Positions 46,212-57,887 of a stretch of DNA of 64,000 nt are shown piece by piece. The stretch lies in assembly GCF_907164915.1 (NCBI RefSeq), contig NC_061869.1, positions 22,917,125 through 22,981,124 of the forward strand, written 5' to 3'. The DNA comes from Impatiens glandulifera. Taxonomy: Eukaryota; Streptophyta; Magnoliopsida; Ericales; Balsaminaceae. The translations under genes were made by a program, and so were the position numbers. How positions within the stretch are numbered: position 1 is the stretch's first letter; each line of letters begins with the position of its first letter. The notes under the pieces were generated by a model. It saw only the letters and a list, made by a program, of their open reading frames with translations, did not search any database and had not been told where the DNA came from.

Positions 46212-47352
46212 TGTTATAGTAAATTAAAAATGGAAAAGGGGGAAAATATTAAATTAATATTAAAGGAGAAATTGTTAATTAAGTTGAATTATGAAAAACG
46301 TTTTAATTGATAAAAATGAACTTAGGATAATTAAAATGAACCCACATAGTTTGATAAATGAATAAAACTAAGTTAGCAATGTTTTAAATGTGCAGGTAAA
46401 TTCAAAGACTTTGGCAGCAAACTTACTCAATCAGCTAAAGAAGCGCTGACATATGAAGAAGCGCTGACAACTGAGTTACCATCAACAGAGCTGAAGAAGC
46501 ATTGACAGTTGAGTTGCCATCAGTAAAGCTGAAGAAGCGCTGACAGTTGAGTTGCCATCAGTAAAGCTGAAGAAGCGCTGACAACAGAGTTGTCATCAGC
46601 AAAGTTCGTCATCAGCTGAAAATGCACTAACAACTGAGTTGCCATCAACAAAGTTCTATCAGTTGAAGATGTGCCAACAATTGAGTAGTCAACAACTGAG
46701 TTCGTTATCAATAGAGTAACTCATCATCTAAGTTCCCATCAAGTGAATTTTCTATCAACTGAGTGCGCTATCAGCAAAGCTCTCCATCAGTAGAGCTCGC
46801 TATCAACTGAGTTTTACATCAGCTGAATGCTCATCAATTAAGTCAAGCAGCTGAGAACGCATATATTACAATACGACAAAAATGTACAACCACCTATTTG
46901 CTCTAACATGCAAAACGATAAATGAATATTCTACTCTACTACACACTACAATCTTGTATGCCACGCACTAACGAATATTCCTTTTGTTTGCACACTACCC
47001 CGTACGCCAGGCATACGACGAACGTACCAGCGCCACGTATCAACAAATTAGATTTGACTGTTGCCATATAGAAAATATAAAAAGACATCAAAGGAGAACG
47101 ACGAATTCTCTCTATTCTCTCGGTCATCTCTCAATTCAATAAGCTCTCGATTCTTAGCGATATACGGATGTCATACGATATACATTGATCGATAATCTAT
47201 TTTATTATTTGATAAACATTTTACTTGTGTAAGTTGAGCAGAGAGTCGTTTGTTCAACAAGATAGTGTAAGAGATAGGAGTTCAGACAAACAAGTGATAA
47301 GACCTGTAATCTGAGTGAGTTTGTGTAGAGGCTATACAAATCAAAATCTTCT
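46212..47352 (+). repeat. Element E 3' LTR, left part
   Basis: It starts TGTTATAG and carries the CAGCTG minisatellite (46430-46860) and the GCGATATACGGATGTCATACG region. It is interrupted after AAAATCTTCT by the Harbinger; the remainder is at 50841-51113. Confidence 0.85.
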
Positions 47353-48720
47353 GAGGTGTGTTTGGTGAGGGGGAATTGGAATTGGAATTGAAGGGGTCAA
47401 TTCCAATTATGATGTTTGTTTGAAGAATTAAATATAGGAATTGGATTTAGAATTTAAATTCCGATGGAATTATAAACCATGTATTTATTACCTTTTGAAT
47501 TCCGGTCAAATCATGTAAGAATTCTAATTTCAATCAAACGGACCATACCCATTTTCCCCATAACCCATTTCTCTTCACCTCTCTCTCTCCTTCCCCATTT
47601 TCCATTCACCTCCCCATTTTCCACCCGTATCATTTTCCCCAATCTTATTTCCCCCAATCTTCTTTCTCTTCTCTTCTGTAAAAATATCTCATTGGCAGCG
47701 ACGATCTCTCACTGACGGGGCGACGATCTCTCACTGGCTTCAACATCAGGCACCTTTTATATATCTCTTCAATGCCCATTGGAAACACTTTCTATTTTTT
47801 TTTCTGGATCTGAATGCGTTTTGATATTCCTTTTGTTGAGTTTTATTCAATTGAGAATATTAACCTTTCGTCAATACATAAATCATATGAAAATTTGAAG
47901 TAAAAAACTTGTATTGATGATATGAACATACAAATGGATCAGTAGTCAGAAGAAGATGCTGAATAGAAGAAGAACTGATAGGATTCTGATCAGATTTCCA
48001 GATTTCTAAATACAGATTCAAATATTTATTCAAATATTTATAAAATGCGAGCTGCTGACTTCCAAATACATATTCAAATTAGACTTCCAAATACAGATTC
48101 AAATATTTATTCAAATCATATGAAATGCGAGTTGTTGACTGTTGTAAATCCTATCTCCTCGAAAATTTTTCTTACTTATATATAGATTCAAATATTTATT
48201 TAGAAAAAGATATTTGATCCGATCCACGTGTTTTGCAATAGGATTTTAGTGATGTCATGTATTTGTGGAGTAGTAGTAGACCCTTTGTTTTTTGTATGCG
48301 ATGGTTTATGATTATAAAAAAAGATTGTGGCTATTTATGGGGCATATGGTAAGATTAGATTATGTAGATTAGGATAAGTGTTAGTTAGATAAATATGTTT
48401 GTTAGTATCTAGTAAGATTATGGCTATTTATTAGTATTTGAATCATAGTACGTAGGATTAGGAGTCATATGAGGATTATTAGTATTTAATCTCTTTTTTG
48501 AGATAAATCAGGTTATTTGGAGTTAGAATCAAATAGAGGGTAAGTTGGTTGATGATTTGAAACATGAGATAGATTAACACATCCTCAATACCTTTTAGGT
48601 CTCCATATTGCAATTGTGGATTGGTCGCCATTAATTGCAATTGTGAATAAAAACATCATATGATACATATAAACCTTATTTAATTTAATTTATTTTGCAG
48701 AACGTGGTATTTGATTATTA

Positions 48721-50174
48721 ATGGATGATAACAATTTAGTACAAGTAAAAAAAGAAGATTATTTCTTGATGTGATAACTCAAACCAATATTGCAATTGTG
48801 GATTGGTTACAAAACCAACTTATACCAAGAGTTCCACTATATGACACTGAGGAAAATAATGCATTAAGAAAAATATTGTTAAAAAGATTATATGGAGAAA
48901 AAGGCCAGACTTGTTTTGACTTATTACAATTCATAAAACACAGTTTCACTATTTTTATGAATTGTTGCGTGAAGAGGGTTTACACGATAGTAGCAATGTG
49001 ATTGTTGAAGAATCTGTAGCCATGTTCTTACTTGTACTGGGACATGGAGTAAAACTTCGGGTACTTGGAGATATTTATATTCGTTCATTAGAGACAATTA
49101 GTAGGCGCTTTCATGAAGTACTATGATTGGTTCTCAGTTTAAGTAAGAATTTTATAAGATTACCTAAACAAGTTGAGAATGTTGATGAGAATGATCATAA
49201 ATAGATGTGGTTCAAGGTTAGTACCAAAATTAAGTTTGACATATATTTGTAGATTATTTTAGAAATTATATAGTTTGATTTTAAATTTTTTAGGATTGCC
49301 TTGGAGCTTTGGATGGAACACATGTTGAGATGACTATTCCACTTAAGTATCAAGGTAGATGTCGAAATAGGAAACAACAGATAACAACTAATGTTTTGGG
49401 AGTATGTGATAGAAAAAGTTTGAAATTTCTTTATGTTCTTCCTAGATGGGAATGTTCATCATCAAATTTAAAAGTTTTACGAAGTGCATTAGTGAGAGAA
49501 AGGGATCCATTTCTTGTGCTGTATGGTATTGTTTTTTAAATTTTATTTATATTAGTAGCATTAAGAAGATACTAATAAACTTGAATTTTATTTAGGAAAT
49601 TATTATCTAGTTGATGTTGGATATGCAAATACTCCAGGATTTTAAGCGCCTTGTCGATCTACTCGTTATCACCTAAATGAATGGTCGAGTCATGACAATC
49701 GTCCTTCTAACTATAAGGAATTATTTAACCTATGACACTCTTTAGCAAGAAATTCTGTAGAGAGAACATTTGGATTGCTGAAAAAATGATGGACAGTACT
49801 TCGCCAACCATCATTTTTGGTACTAATACACATGTGATTTTTTATAACATAATTATAAGAATTGGTCATATTATTTTTTTGACATAGATACATAAATATT
49901 TGTCTCAATAATTAATTTACTTGAATGTCAGGTTCGTATTATTAATGTTTGTTGTGTTCTTCATAACTACATTCGTGAAATTATAAGTGAATTGGATTAT
50001 CCATTGTTGCATGAGGTTGATTGTGATTTGGCACAACAATCAAATGAAGTATTTGATGTGGACTATCAAGATGTCATAACAAATGTACAAGGTGGTAGTC
50101 AATGGACAAATTTTAGGGATGATATGGCAAGGGAGATGTATAACCAATATCAAGTTAGGAGTGGTAGAACTTAG
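48721..50174 (+). pseudogene. Harbinger (HARBI1-like) transposase remnant
   Basis: Pieces in order: an N-terminal region with VEESVAMFLLVLGHGVKLRV (about 49000-49060), then LGALDGTHVEMTI (49291-49330), NVLGVCDRKSLKFLYV (49392-49440), YYLVDVGYANTPGF (about 49603-49645), NSVERTFGLLKK (about 49752-49788) and RIINVCCVLHNYIRE (about 49935-49980). This is the DDE_Tnp_4 fold, with the catalytic D in ALDGTH and E in ERTFG. AT-rich segments between pieces (49220-49290, 49540-49590, 49830-49930) look like introns. Stops such as the one near 49644 disable it. Confidence 0.85.
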
Positions 50175-50332
50175 TTACATGTTTTTAGTGATTTTATATC
50201 TACTTGAACAGTTTATGTTAAACTAGTATAATTGTGGTGATGTATATCTTCTTTTATCAATATAAAATCTTTGTTGGTGTCTTTTCTAATCAATCTTATA
50301 TTTTCACTTTCTATTTTGAAAAGATAAAGAGA

Positions 50333-50840
50333 ATGAAGACTAAATCATATCTCAAATGGACATCAATGATGGATAATGTGCTAACAAATGTATTGCTTGA
50401 GCAACATAATTTGGGAAATCATCCTCCTAACGGATGGAAATCTGTTGCATATGTTGTTGCGGTTAGTGCATATATTACACAATCAATGTAATGCTAATGT
50501 TAGTAGGGAAAATATACAATCGCGACTTAAGACTTAGGATAAACATTACGCTGTTATAAGTGTTATGCTTGGTACGAGTAGATTTGGATGGGATTGGGAT
50601 AGAAAAGTGGTGAAAGTTGATAGTGAAGAAGTTTGAACAGCTTATGTCAAGGTGTATTAGTTTATGTTGCTTGATTCTTATTTTAAGATAACACTTTTAT
50701 ATTTTTTTTTGTGACTTGTTTTTAGGCACACCCAGATGTGAGTCATTATAGAAGTAAAATTGTTGAGAATTAGAAAGATTTATCAATTATTTGTGGACAA
50801 AATAAAGCTAATGGAAGTGGAGCTGAAACAACTGATGAGG
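50333..50840 (+). pseudogene. Harbinger Myb/SANT-like accessory protein remnant
   Basis: It starts MKTKSYLKWTSMMDNVL and follows the plant Myb/SANT-like transposon protein: GNHPPNGWKSVAY, after a frameshift an NIQSRLKT-like and DKHYAVISVML segment, WDRKVVKVDSEEV, a likely intron, then HPDVSHYRSKIVEN and NKANGSGAETTDE. This protein normally helps the transposase reach nuclear DNA. It is broken by a frameshift near 50490 and several stops. Confidence 0.8.
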
Positions 50841-51113
50841 ACTTCTGAAAACAGAAGAAGTGGTGACGCATGAGTTTTTTTCTCCGAACATCCATAAAAT
50901 CTTGTGTTGTATTTTTATTGCTTCACTCTTTCATATATCTGACGCTTCAAATCCCGCAAACATTTTTCGTACTTAAAACAGTTCAAGAGTTTGTTACGAT
51001 TTGTCCAAAAATAAAAGCAAATTTTCAGTTTTTAACAGGATTAAAATCGCATTCAAGTGGAAAATAGAACAACAGTATTCAACCCCCTTCTACTGTTGTC
51101 GTCGATCCTAACA
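50841..51113 (+). repeat. Element E 3' LTR, right part
   Basis: It runs from ACTTCTGAAAACAGAAGAAG through GTGACGCATGAG to TCGATCCTAACA. Adding it to 46212-47352 restores an LTR of expected length. Confidence 0.85.
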
Positions 51114-51687
51114 CACACATATATATATATATATATATAAACAGATTTTCAGTTTTTAATAGGATTAAAATCGCATTCAAGTGAAAAAAAAAATAAAATT
51201 CGGTAACATAATTTATGAATTACTAGCATAATTTTTAAAACAAAAATATATTATAACTAAGATTTTTTACTAAACATCACACTAAAATTGAATTAATAAT
51301 TATAAAATTAATTTTTTTTTAATAATAATAGTTAATATTTTTGATAATATTAATAAAATTCATAATCTTTTATTATTATTATTAATTTAAATGTGTTAGG
51401 ACATAATAGTAATAATATACTATTTAATATTTATATTTTTTATTTTTTTTATTTAAATATTATTTTTTAAATATTTAATCAGTTTGAACAGTTTTAGTGA
51501 AATGATCAACCGAACTATTATAATCGATATGGTAAAAAGAAATCATTTGAATTCGGTTTATTCGATTCAATTTAATTTGAGTGATTTCCAAAAACTTATA
51601 TTTATTTACCGTTAAATTAGTATCGAAAAAGCGGCGGAATATAATCGATATCATAATTTCTCACTCTCATTTCATTATACCTAATTT
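51114..51687. other. AT-rich spacer with (TA)n and a stray LTR-end copy
   Basis: A CACACATATATATATA run (51114-51138) is followed at 51141-51188 by a second copy of LTR sequence found at about 51017-51064 (GATTTTCAGTTTTTAATAGG and on). After that comes AT-rich DNA with no coding match, up to the PPR ATG. Confidence 0.6.
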
Positions 51688-53358
51688 ATGGCGTCAAAGT
51701 TATGCCGGACAAAACTCCTCCTCCGCCGCCGCCGTTCATTTCCCGGCGACAAAGCTTACTATTGTTCAATCTCAACGGAATCGTCAATCTCCGATGAATC
51801 CTTCATTGCACATCCATCCCATTATCATCTCTCCTCCATCAAATCCAAGGAACAACTACTCAAATCATATACAGTCACTCCCCCAATCAAACCTTGGCCT
51901 CAAAAACTTCATCCTAAACGTCTAATCTACATGATCACCCAGCAACAAAACCTCGACCTTTCTCTCCAAATCTTCGATTACGCAGGTAATTACCATCCAA
52001 ATTATCACCACACTTACGATACCTACCATTCCATCATCCACAAGTTAGGTCGGGCTCGTGCTTTTGAACCAGTTGAAGTCCTTTTGAAAAAACTGCATCA
52101 ATCCGATATCGTTTGTGGTGAAGATCTATTTATTACTGTGATCAGATGCTATGGATTTGCAGGTCGTCCGAAAGATTCGTTTCGTACATTTCTACGTATA
52201 AAAGATTTTGGTGTTCAACATTCGGTTAGGTCATTCAATACGTTGATGAATATTCTAGTTCAAAATAAACAGTTGGAGCTTGTCCATTCTGTGTTCAAGA
52301 ACTGTCATAAGAAATTCGGTATCATACCCAATATCTTTACTTGTAACATTCTGTTGAAAGCATTATGTAAAATGGATGATATTCAAAGAGCGATTCAAGT
52401 CTTGGATGAAATGCCTGGGATGGGTTTGATACCTAATGTTGCTAGCTATACAACTATACTAGGTGGGTTTGTTTTCAGGAAGGATATGGTTAATGCACAG
52501 AAGGTGTTTGATGAAATTCTTGACCGAGGATGGGTTCCTGATACCATTACATACACTGTATTAATGGATGGATATTGCAGACAGGGGAAACTTCTTGAAG
52601 CTGTTAAATTGATGGATGAAATGGATGTGAACCAAGTTCAGATTACCGATGTGACATACGGAGTAATAATCGAAGCGTATTGTAAAGAGAAGAAACCAGT
52701 TGAAGCACTTAAACTTCTTGGCGATATGCTTGAGAAGAAATATATACCAAGTTCTACACTTTGCTGTAAGGTTATTGATGTTTTGTGTAAAGAAGGGAGG
52801 GTTGAAGAAGCTTGTGATCTATGGAAGAAGCTGTTGAGGAAGAATTGCACTCCTGATAATGCAATATCGGCCACACTCATTCATTGGCTTTGTAAGAATG
52901 GGAAGATTTGGGAAGCGAGGAAGATATTCGACGAATTCGATAAAAGTTCAATTCCCTCGGTTTTAACTTATAATTCTCTTATATTTGGATTGTGTGAAGC
53001 AGGTGAGCTTTGTGAAGCTGGGAGATTATGGGATAATATGGTGGAGAAAGGATGTTTGCCTAATTCATTTACTTTTAATGTTTTGATTAATGGTTTTTGT
53101 AAAGTTGGAAGTCCAAAGGAAGGTGTTAGAGTTTTCGAAGAGATGTTGGAGAAAGGTTGCTTGCCGGATAAGTCGACTTATACTATTTTGATCGATGGAT
53201 TTTTCAAATCGGGGTTGGATCTAGAGGCTGTTGATTTGCTTTCGAGAGCGGCTTATTCGAGTGTTGGAGTTGATATAGATTCTTGGACCCTATTTGTGAA
53301 TTTGTTTGTCAAAAATTTTGATGCTACCAACAACATTTTAGATACAATTTTGACATGA
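51688..53358 (+). CDS. P-class pentatricopeptide repeat protein (556 aa), probably mitochondrial
   Basis: Single open exon, usual for plant PPR genes. The N-terminus (MASKLCRTKLLLRRRRS) is Arg/Leu-rich without acids, fitting a mitochondrial (or plastid) transit peptide of about 30-40 residues. About eleven 35-residue repeats run from residue 105 to the end, with the typical TYTVLMDGYCRQGKLLEA, TFNVLINGFCKVG and TYTILIDGFFKSG openings. There is no E, DYW or SMR domain. Known role of the class: sequence-specific binding of organelle RNA for processing, splicing or stabilisation. Pairs of residues 5 and 35 are intact, so it looks functional. Its RNA target and exact orthologue cannot be told. 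Confidence 0.93.
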   Translation: MASKLCRTKLLLRRRRSFPGDKAYYCSISTESSISDESFIAHPSHYHLSSIKSKEQLLKSYTVTPPIKPWPQKLHPKRLIYMITQQQNLDLSLQIFDYAGNYHPNYHHTYDTYHSIIHKLGRARAFEPVEVLLKKLHQSDIVCGEDLFITVIRCYGFAGRPKDSFRTFLRIKDFGVQHSVRSFNTLMNILVQNKQLELVHSVFKNCHKKFGIIPNIFTCNILLKALCKMDDIQRAIQVLDEMPGMGLIPNVASYTTILGGFVFRKDMVNAQKVFDEILDRGWVPDTITYTVLMDGYCRQGKLLEAVKLMDEMDVNQVQITDVTYGVIIEAYCKEKKPVEALKLLGDMLEKKYIPSSTLCCKVIDVLCKEGRVEEACDLWKKLLRKNCTPDNAISATLIHWLCKNGKIWEARKIFDEFDKSSIPSVLTYNSLIFGLCEAGELCEAGRLWDNMVEKGCLPNSFTFNVLINGFCKVGSPKEGVRVFEEMLEKGCLPDKSTYTILIDGFFKSGLDLEAVDLLSRAAYSSVGVDIDSWTLFVNLFVKNFDATNNILDTILT

Positions 53359-53618
53359 TGTATTGAACATTGTTTGTACCATTAGAAGTATTTGTGATAA
53401 CTCTATCTAATCATTTCGATAATATTTGCAAAGATTCAATGTGACATGATGTTCTCTTTGTCGCAGATTCAAATTCATTGAAAATCAGTTTTGGATACTA
53501 TAATATGAATGTTCTCAAATCTTGAATCATCATAATAAACTAGAAAGTGAAAAACTCAGATAGACTTGTCAAGAACCCTAGAGAGTTTCTACTCCAATTA
53601 AAAACCATAATCAATCCA
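53359..53618. other. Convergent 3' ends of the PPR and NicO-type genes
   Basis: About 260 bp lie between two stop codons facing each other. It holds both 3' untranslated regions, with no clear polyadenylation signal chosen. Confidence 0.5.
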
Positions 53619-56600
53619 TCAATATAAACTAAACCCAAAATACTGGCTTACAAGAAGCCCAACCCCAAAAGCGATCGCAATCATCGACGAAGCCCACGTC
53701 AACTTCTCCGTGATCCTTGGCACCCTCTCTTTCAACGCTTCACTACAAGACCCTATAAAAACAGTGTAACTACCCATCGCAATCACCGTCCCAACCAAGA
53801 ACATCCCAAGAAACGCAGCCCCAGCCCAACGCGAAGGCAATGCCAATGCAGGCAACACCATCATAAGCGCATCCGGTTGTAGCCCATGTACAATCCCCGT
53901 CGCAAAAGTTGCAAATCCAATCTTTTTCTTCTTCTTCAATTCCGGTTGATTCCCAAAACCCTCGTAACCGCTAAATTCCGGGACAACAACCGCCTCGGAA
54001 GCCTCACGAATCCCCATAGCACCGATTACGAGGAGAGTTAAACCGACAACTCTAGTTCCCCAAGTTCTAAGGATTTCGATATGGAGTCGATCCTTGAGGA
54101 GTAAGAAGAGTAAGCCAAAGATCACTTGTCCTGCATCATGACCGCAACCCCATAAAGCTCCAACCGCCGCGCTTTCTAGCTTGGACCGGCCTATTGAAAG
54201 TGGAGCCAGAGCGGCTAAGTGGTCTGGACCCGATAGGGTGTGTAAGCAACCGGCCAAGAACCCTGTCCAAGCACTGCTTAGCACCTCTGTACGAAAAAGT
54301 TTGGCGGTTATGGGGCCTCCAGCAGTTGAAAATGCAGCAAGAGCTGGCGATACAATGACTGGATGGATTAGAGTTGTTAAGATAGTTGATAATAGTATAA
54401 TTGTCCCAACAGCAATTGCCTGCAAACAAATCAAACAATGAATTCATAGCGCATGAGACAAAATGTAGATAACTAACGATAACTTATATCATTTAAATGA
54501 ATTTTCTTTTTCAAAAGAAAGGTCAAGAGAATCGATAATGAGTCGTTTAAGTCAAAACAACGACAAAAAGCAAAAGTCACATAAAAGAACAAGAGGATTA
54601 GCATGCTCTGTAACAAAACTACATTTCTACATGTTACAAATAGTTTTTTGTATTTATTTTTATTTTTGGAAGAAACGACGACATGACCCCAACTTCACGA
54701 CTCTTGCCACTTCAACTACGGTTTTTAGACATTACAAACAGTGAAAGTTTATAAAGATGTAGTTGTTTAGAGAATCGTAGTCAAGGCTTACAAAACAACC
54801 CATCTAGGCATTTTTCCCTTGGGAAGAGAGAAGGAAGGGGAAAAGGCCTCAATGTGAGGCCAAAAAGCTTTGAAGGATAAAGGAAATAAAAGAAAGATAT
54901 ATATAAAGTACCCAAAACAACAGGGTCTTATAATACCTTATCTTTATCTCAAAAAAAAAAGAGTACCTTATCTCATTACTCAATTAAAAACATTTACATC
55001 AAATTTTTACACTTTAAAATATTAAAAGTTAAAAGGGTGTCAATTAACCCCAAATAATTCATATTATTTTATCAATTTAAGAAAAGGAAAATACATTCTC
55101 TAAACAAGCTCAAGGTCAAGCAGATTCCATTCGATTCTTTAAAAAAAATATTTAAACGGGTATAGATAAGCTATTACCAAGATAATTATCTCATTAACAA
55201 GTACAATAAAATCACCTAAAGAAATTCAACAATAACAAATAACAATCAAATAAAAGCACCTTATTTCCCAAAATTACACAAATTTAAATAGATGGAATCA
55301 TCAACTCAATCATGCATAAGATGGGTATCAATATCTCCTATGACACATTGCCCACTGAGGCAATCAACGAGAATCATTATCAACTAACTATTTAAATCTA
55401 GATTCTCTATGATCTGATGGAATCGGCTAACTCGAAACAGAAGCCTACTTTATTGAATAAGATATTAGCATTTTAAAGACTTTTAACTTGACCCACTAGT
55501 ACCTTATAAAGGTAATTTACCCACTAACTCATGACTTTACTCGAAGACTAAGTCTTTACTTTTAAGTACAGAAACCGTCCTTTAAGCTAAGATGTATCTG
55601 ACATTTAGTTTAAACCAATGCCATGAGAAGAAGTTCTTCATCTTGATTGCATTTTCTTCCCATTTAGGACACTCATATTAGAATTGTCCTAATTTGTGAC
55701 ACTTGTAACATTCAACTAGAGCCATGTCAAAGGAAGTTATTCCTCTACCCCTGTCTTCAAAACATACAACAGACCGGAGAATATGTTCTTCTTCCTCCCT
55801 GTTGGATCTATTAAACTTTGTTCATGAAATTGCAATAAACTTTGTAACTCATGAAATAATTCAGTTGAGACTATGTACACATAGGTGAACTTGTTAGTCA
55901 ATATGCTCATAATCTTCTCCACAATAGTCCAACCCTTCACCATTACTACTCATTTTAATTGCTACAGACATTACCCTGTCAAAGCAGTCCTATATTTTTA
56001 GCACATAACCCAACCGGCCAGGTATGACAATGGGGTGAATTGCGAGCTCTCTAACCAAACTCGGAGCTCAATTTTCCTTTCTCGGTTTCTCCTATGTCTA
56101 GAATCAAATTCGCAGCCAAGCAGCCTGTTTCTGGGGAATTCAACTTTCAATTTGACCCACTACATTAACTAGGAAATAAACAATAACAGTGAGGGATTTA
56201 ACAAACAATAATTGATTAAAATAATGTTGAAGTAAATCTACCCACTAACTTACAACTTTGATCAAAGACTATAGCATTTATTTTTAACTAACATGATATA
56301 AGCATATTCACTTCAAAAAAAAAACTCAGATGATAAAGTAGATCCAGATCCCAATTCAGGATTTTATTCCAAGAACTAAGGAAGATCAGATAATCAAAAT
56401 TCTGAAGGAAATTCTAAGCATGAATCCTTTTCTCAGTTTCAGTAATGGAAATACATGCATACCACACAAGTATTGACAGAAATTGTACCTTTGGCCGATA
56501 AGAAGACCTTTCTTCAACATGGAGAGCGGGATTTGATCCATCTGGAGAATCTGCATCGAGAGAGGTGATAGGCAACGACGGGTCGAGGAAATTTGTGTCT

Positions 56601-56785
56601 GGTAATCGAGAAACAAGTGTTGGAAAAGACGGAGCATTCTGGGTGCGAGAAATCGAGATGAATCGCCGGAATTGTGGGGAAAATGGCGGTGGACAACCCA
56701 ATTTACCGGTGAGCCGGGGAATGTGATGAGTGCGATTTAACTGGAATCTGGAGAATATGGTATTGGAGTAGATAAGATTCTCCAT
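53619..56785 (-). CDS. Plastid NicO-family membrane protein, two exons (365 aa)
   Basis: Exon 1 is 56785-56489 and exon 2 is 54419-53619 on the minus strand, joined in phase by a GT-AG intron of about 2.07 kb. The N-terminal 99 residues are Ser/Arg/Pro-rich with few acids at first, like a chloroplast transit peptide. Exon 2 opens with a hydrophobic segment (IAVGTIILLSTILTTLI) and has about six to seven membrane segments. His/Asp motifs CLHTLSGPDHLAAL, WGCGHDAGQ and GIVHGLQPDAL are typical of the NicO/high-affinity nickel transport group. Arabidopsis relatives are annotated as plastid-envelope or thylakoid proteins; nickel transport itself is not proven for the plant members. It is convergent with the PPR gene. 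Confidence 0.87.
54420..56488 (-). other. Large intron of the NicO-type gene with a copia gag scrap
   Basis: AT-rich intron. At about 55985-55590 (minus strand) a decayed copia gag tail is visible: SVVCFEDRGRGITSFDMA then VECYKCHKLGQF and YECPKWEENA, a CCHC zinc knuckle with a stop inside. It is a lineage different from A, B, C and E. No other coding sequence is supported. Confidence 0.7.
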
Positions 56786-57289
56786 ACCTTCTGCTCTCTC
56801 TTGTCTCTCTCGTTTCCCTTTCGAATTCTTAGTATGAGGGTTTTTAGCTTGAGATTTTGCAGAGGAGGAGAGAGAAAATGGGATAAAGTTCAAAGTTTTA
56901 TTCTTGATTTTTTCTTCCTTTACCAAACACCAAACCTAACATCACATGATTGGTTACAAATTGCCACGTTCTATAATATTTATATTTAAATTATAGGTCC
57001 ATTTAAAAATTTGTAAAATCATTTAAATCAATATTGATTTCTTAACAAAAGAAAAATATTATCTAACATTTATTTATTTTTGGTTCAAACTTAATTTTAT
57101 TTTTACTTATCTTATTTTTTACTTTTATTATTACTTAAATGATTTATGTTGCGCTTTTAGGGTGTTGGTAGTAATTTGGATTTGCATTGTTATTATATTG
57201 CACTATAAAGAGATATCTTGACTTCTTCTTATGCAAGGCTTTTAAAGAGTTACGGTAGCTTATTCAGAAAGTCTTTGACTCAATTAAAT
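56786..57289. other. NicO-type gene leader and promoter, then AT-rich spacer
   Basis: 56786-56900 has GAGAGAGAAA-type sequence, CT-rich on the minus strand, as in many plant leaders. 56990-57290 is AT-rich and shows no gene. Confidence 0.4.
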
Positions 57290-57868
57290 GACCTATTATT
57301 CATGATTTTCTTAGTGTTTCAGGTTTTTTGGTTATTGTTATTGATTGGATTTTGCAGTGTATCTCAACTCCTCATATTGTAAGCGTTAATGGAGTTCATG
57401 TTGGGTATTTCAAGGGTGAAAACGGAGTAAGACAATGAGATCCTCTCTCTTCTTACATTTTCGTTCTCATCATGGGAATCTTTGAGAGCGTTTTTATAAT
57501 GATCTGAAAGAATCTTCTGTGCATCCATCATCCACAATGTAGGGAGAAAGATATTACACACATTTGTTTTGCGAACAACCTCTTTATTATGGCACATGCT
57601 GATATTGACTCTATTAAAACTATTAAGGAAGTATTAACAATCTTTTCTAGGTGTTACAAGTTTGGTTATTAATGAAGGAAAAAGTCTAGCATTCTACGGT
57701 GGTGTGAAGGAGGAAACAAAAGCTAGTATTTTTGACATTATGGGGATTCAAGATGACACTTTACCGGTTCGTTACTTGGGGATACCATTAGGCTAAGCTG
57801 CTACATATTTCACATTATAGGCCGCTTATCGAGAAAGTCAAGAATTCAATGAATGGTTGAGCAACAAA
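57290..57868 (+). pseudogene. LINE reverse-transcriptase fragment
   Basis: The translation shows VNGVHVGYFKGENGVRQ followed by DPLSSYIFVLIMGIFES (57375-57490). After breaks come FGNNLFIMAHADIDSIKTIK (57568-57628) and IMGIQDDTLPVRYLGIPLG (57735-57795). These are reverse-transcriptase blocks of a plant L1-type non-LTR element; the usual F-ADD motif is degraded. It is truncated on the left, and the CACTA element is inserted on its right. Confidence 0.8.
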
Positions 57869-57887
57869 CACTAGTAGAATAGAGGTC

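Larger units (their letters stand above)
47353..50840 (+). mobile_element. PIF/Harbinger DNA transposon in the E 3' LTR, 3' end missing
   Basis: The left end GAGGTGTGTTTGGTGAGGGG is typical of plant PIF/Harbinger terminal repeats. It encodes a DDE transposase remnant and a Myb/SANT-like protein remnant. On the right the element passes directly from the Myb/SANT-like coding end into LTR sequence with no inverted terminal repeat, so its right end has been deleted. No 3-bp target duplication can be confirmed. Confidence 0.8.
20013..51113 (+). mobile_element. Element E: copia retrotransposon hosting elements B, C and a Harbinger
   Basis: The 5' LTR is 20013-21405 and the 3' LTR is 46212-47352 plus 50841-51113 (1414 bp once the Harbinger is removed, close to the 1393 and 1432 bp of the other copies). 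The internal order is gag, pol and one accessory gene, with B and C inside the accessory gene. Ends are TGTTAG/TGTTAT and CCTAACA. No target duplication is recognisable: the 5' flank (TATTT or TAAAT) does not match CACAC after 51113. All coding parts are heavily mutated, so it is the oldest layer of the stack. Confidence 0.85.

Noticed and set aside
47479..47715. 78-codon open frame in the Harbinger left part
   Set aside because: Low-complexity Pro/Phe/Ser/Leu translation of a CT-rich stretch without a match.
54181..54441. 86-codon plus-strand open frame
   Set aside because: Antisense to the conserved NicO exon 2.
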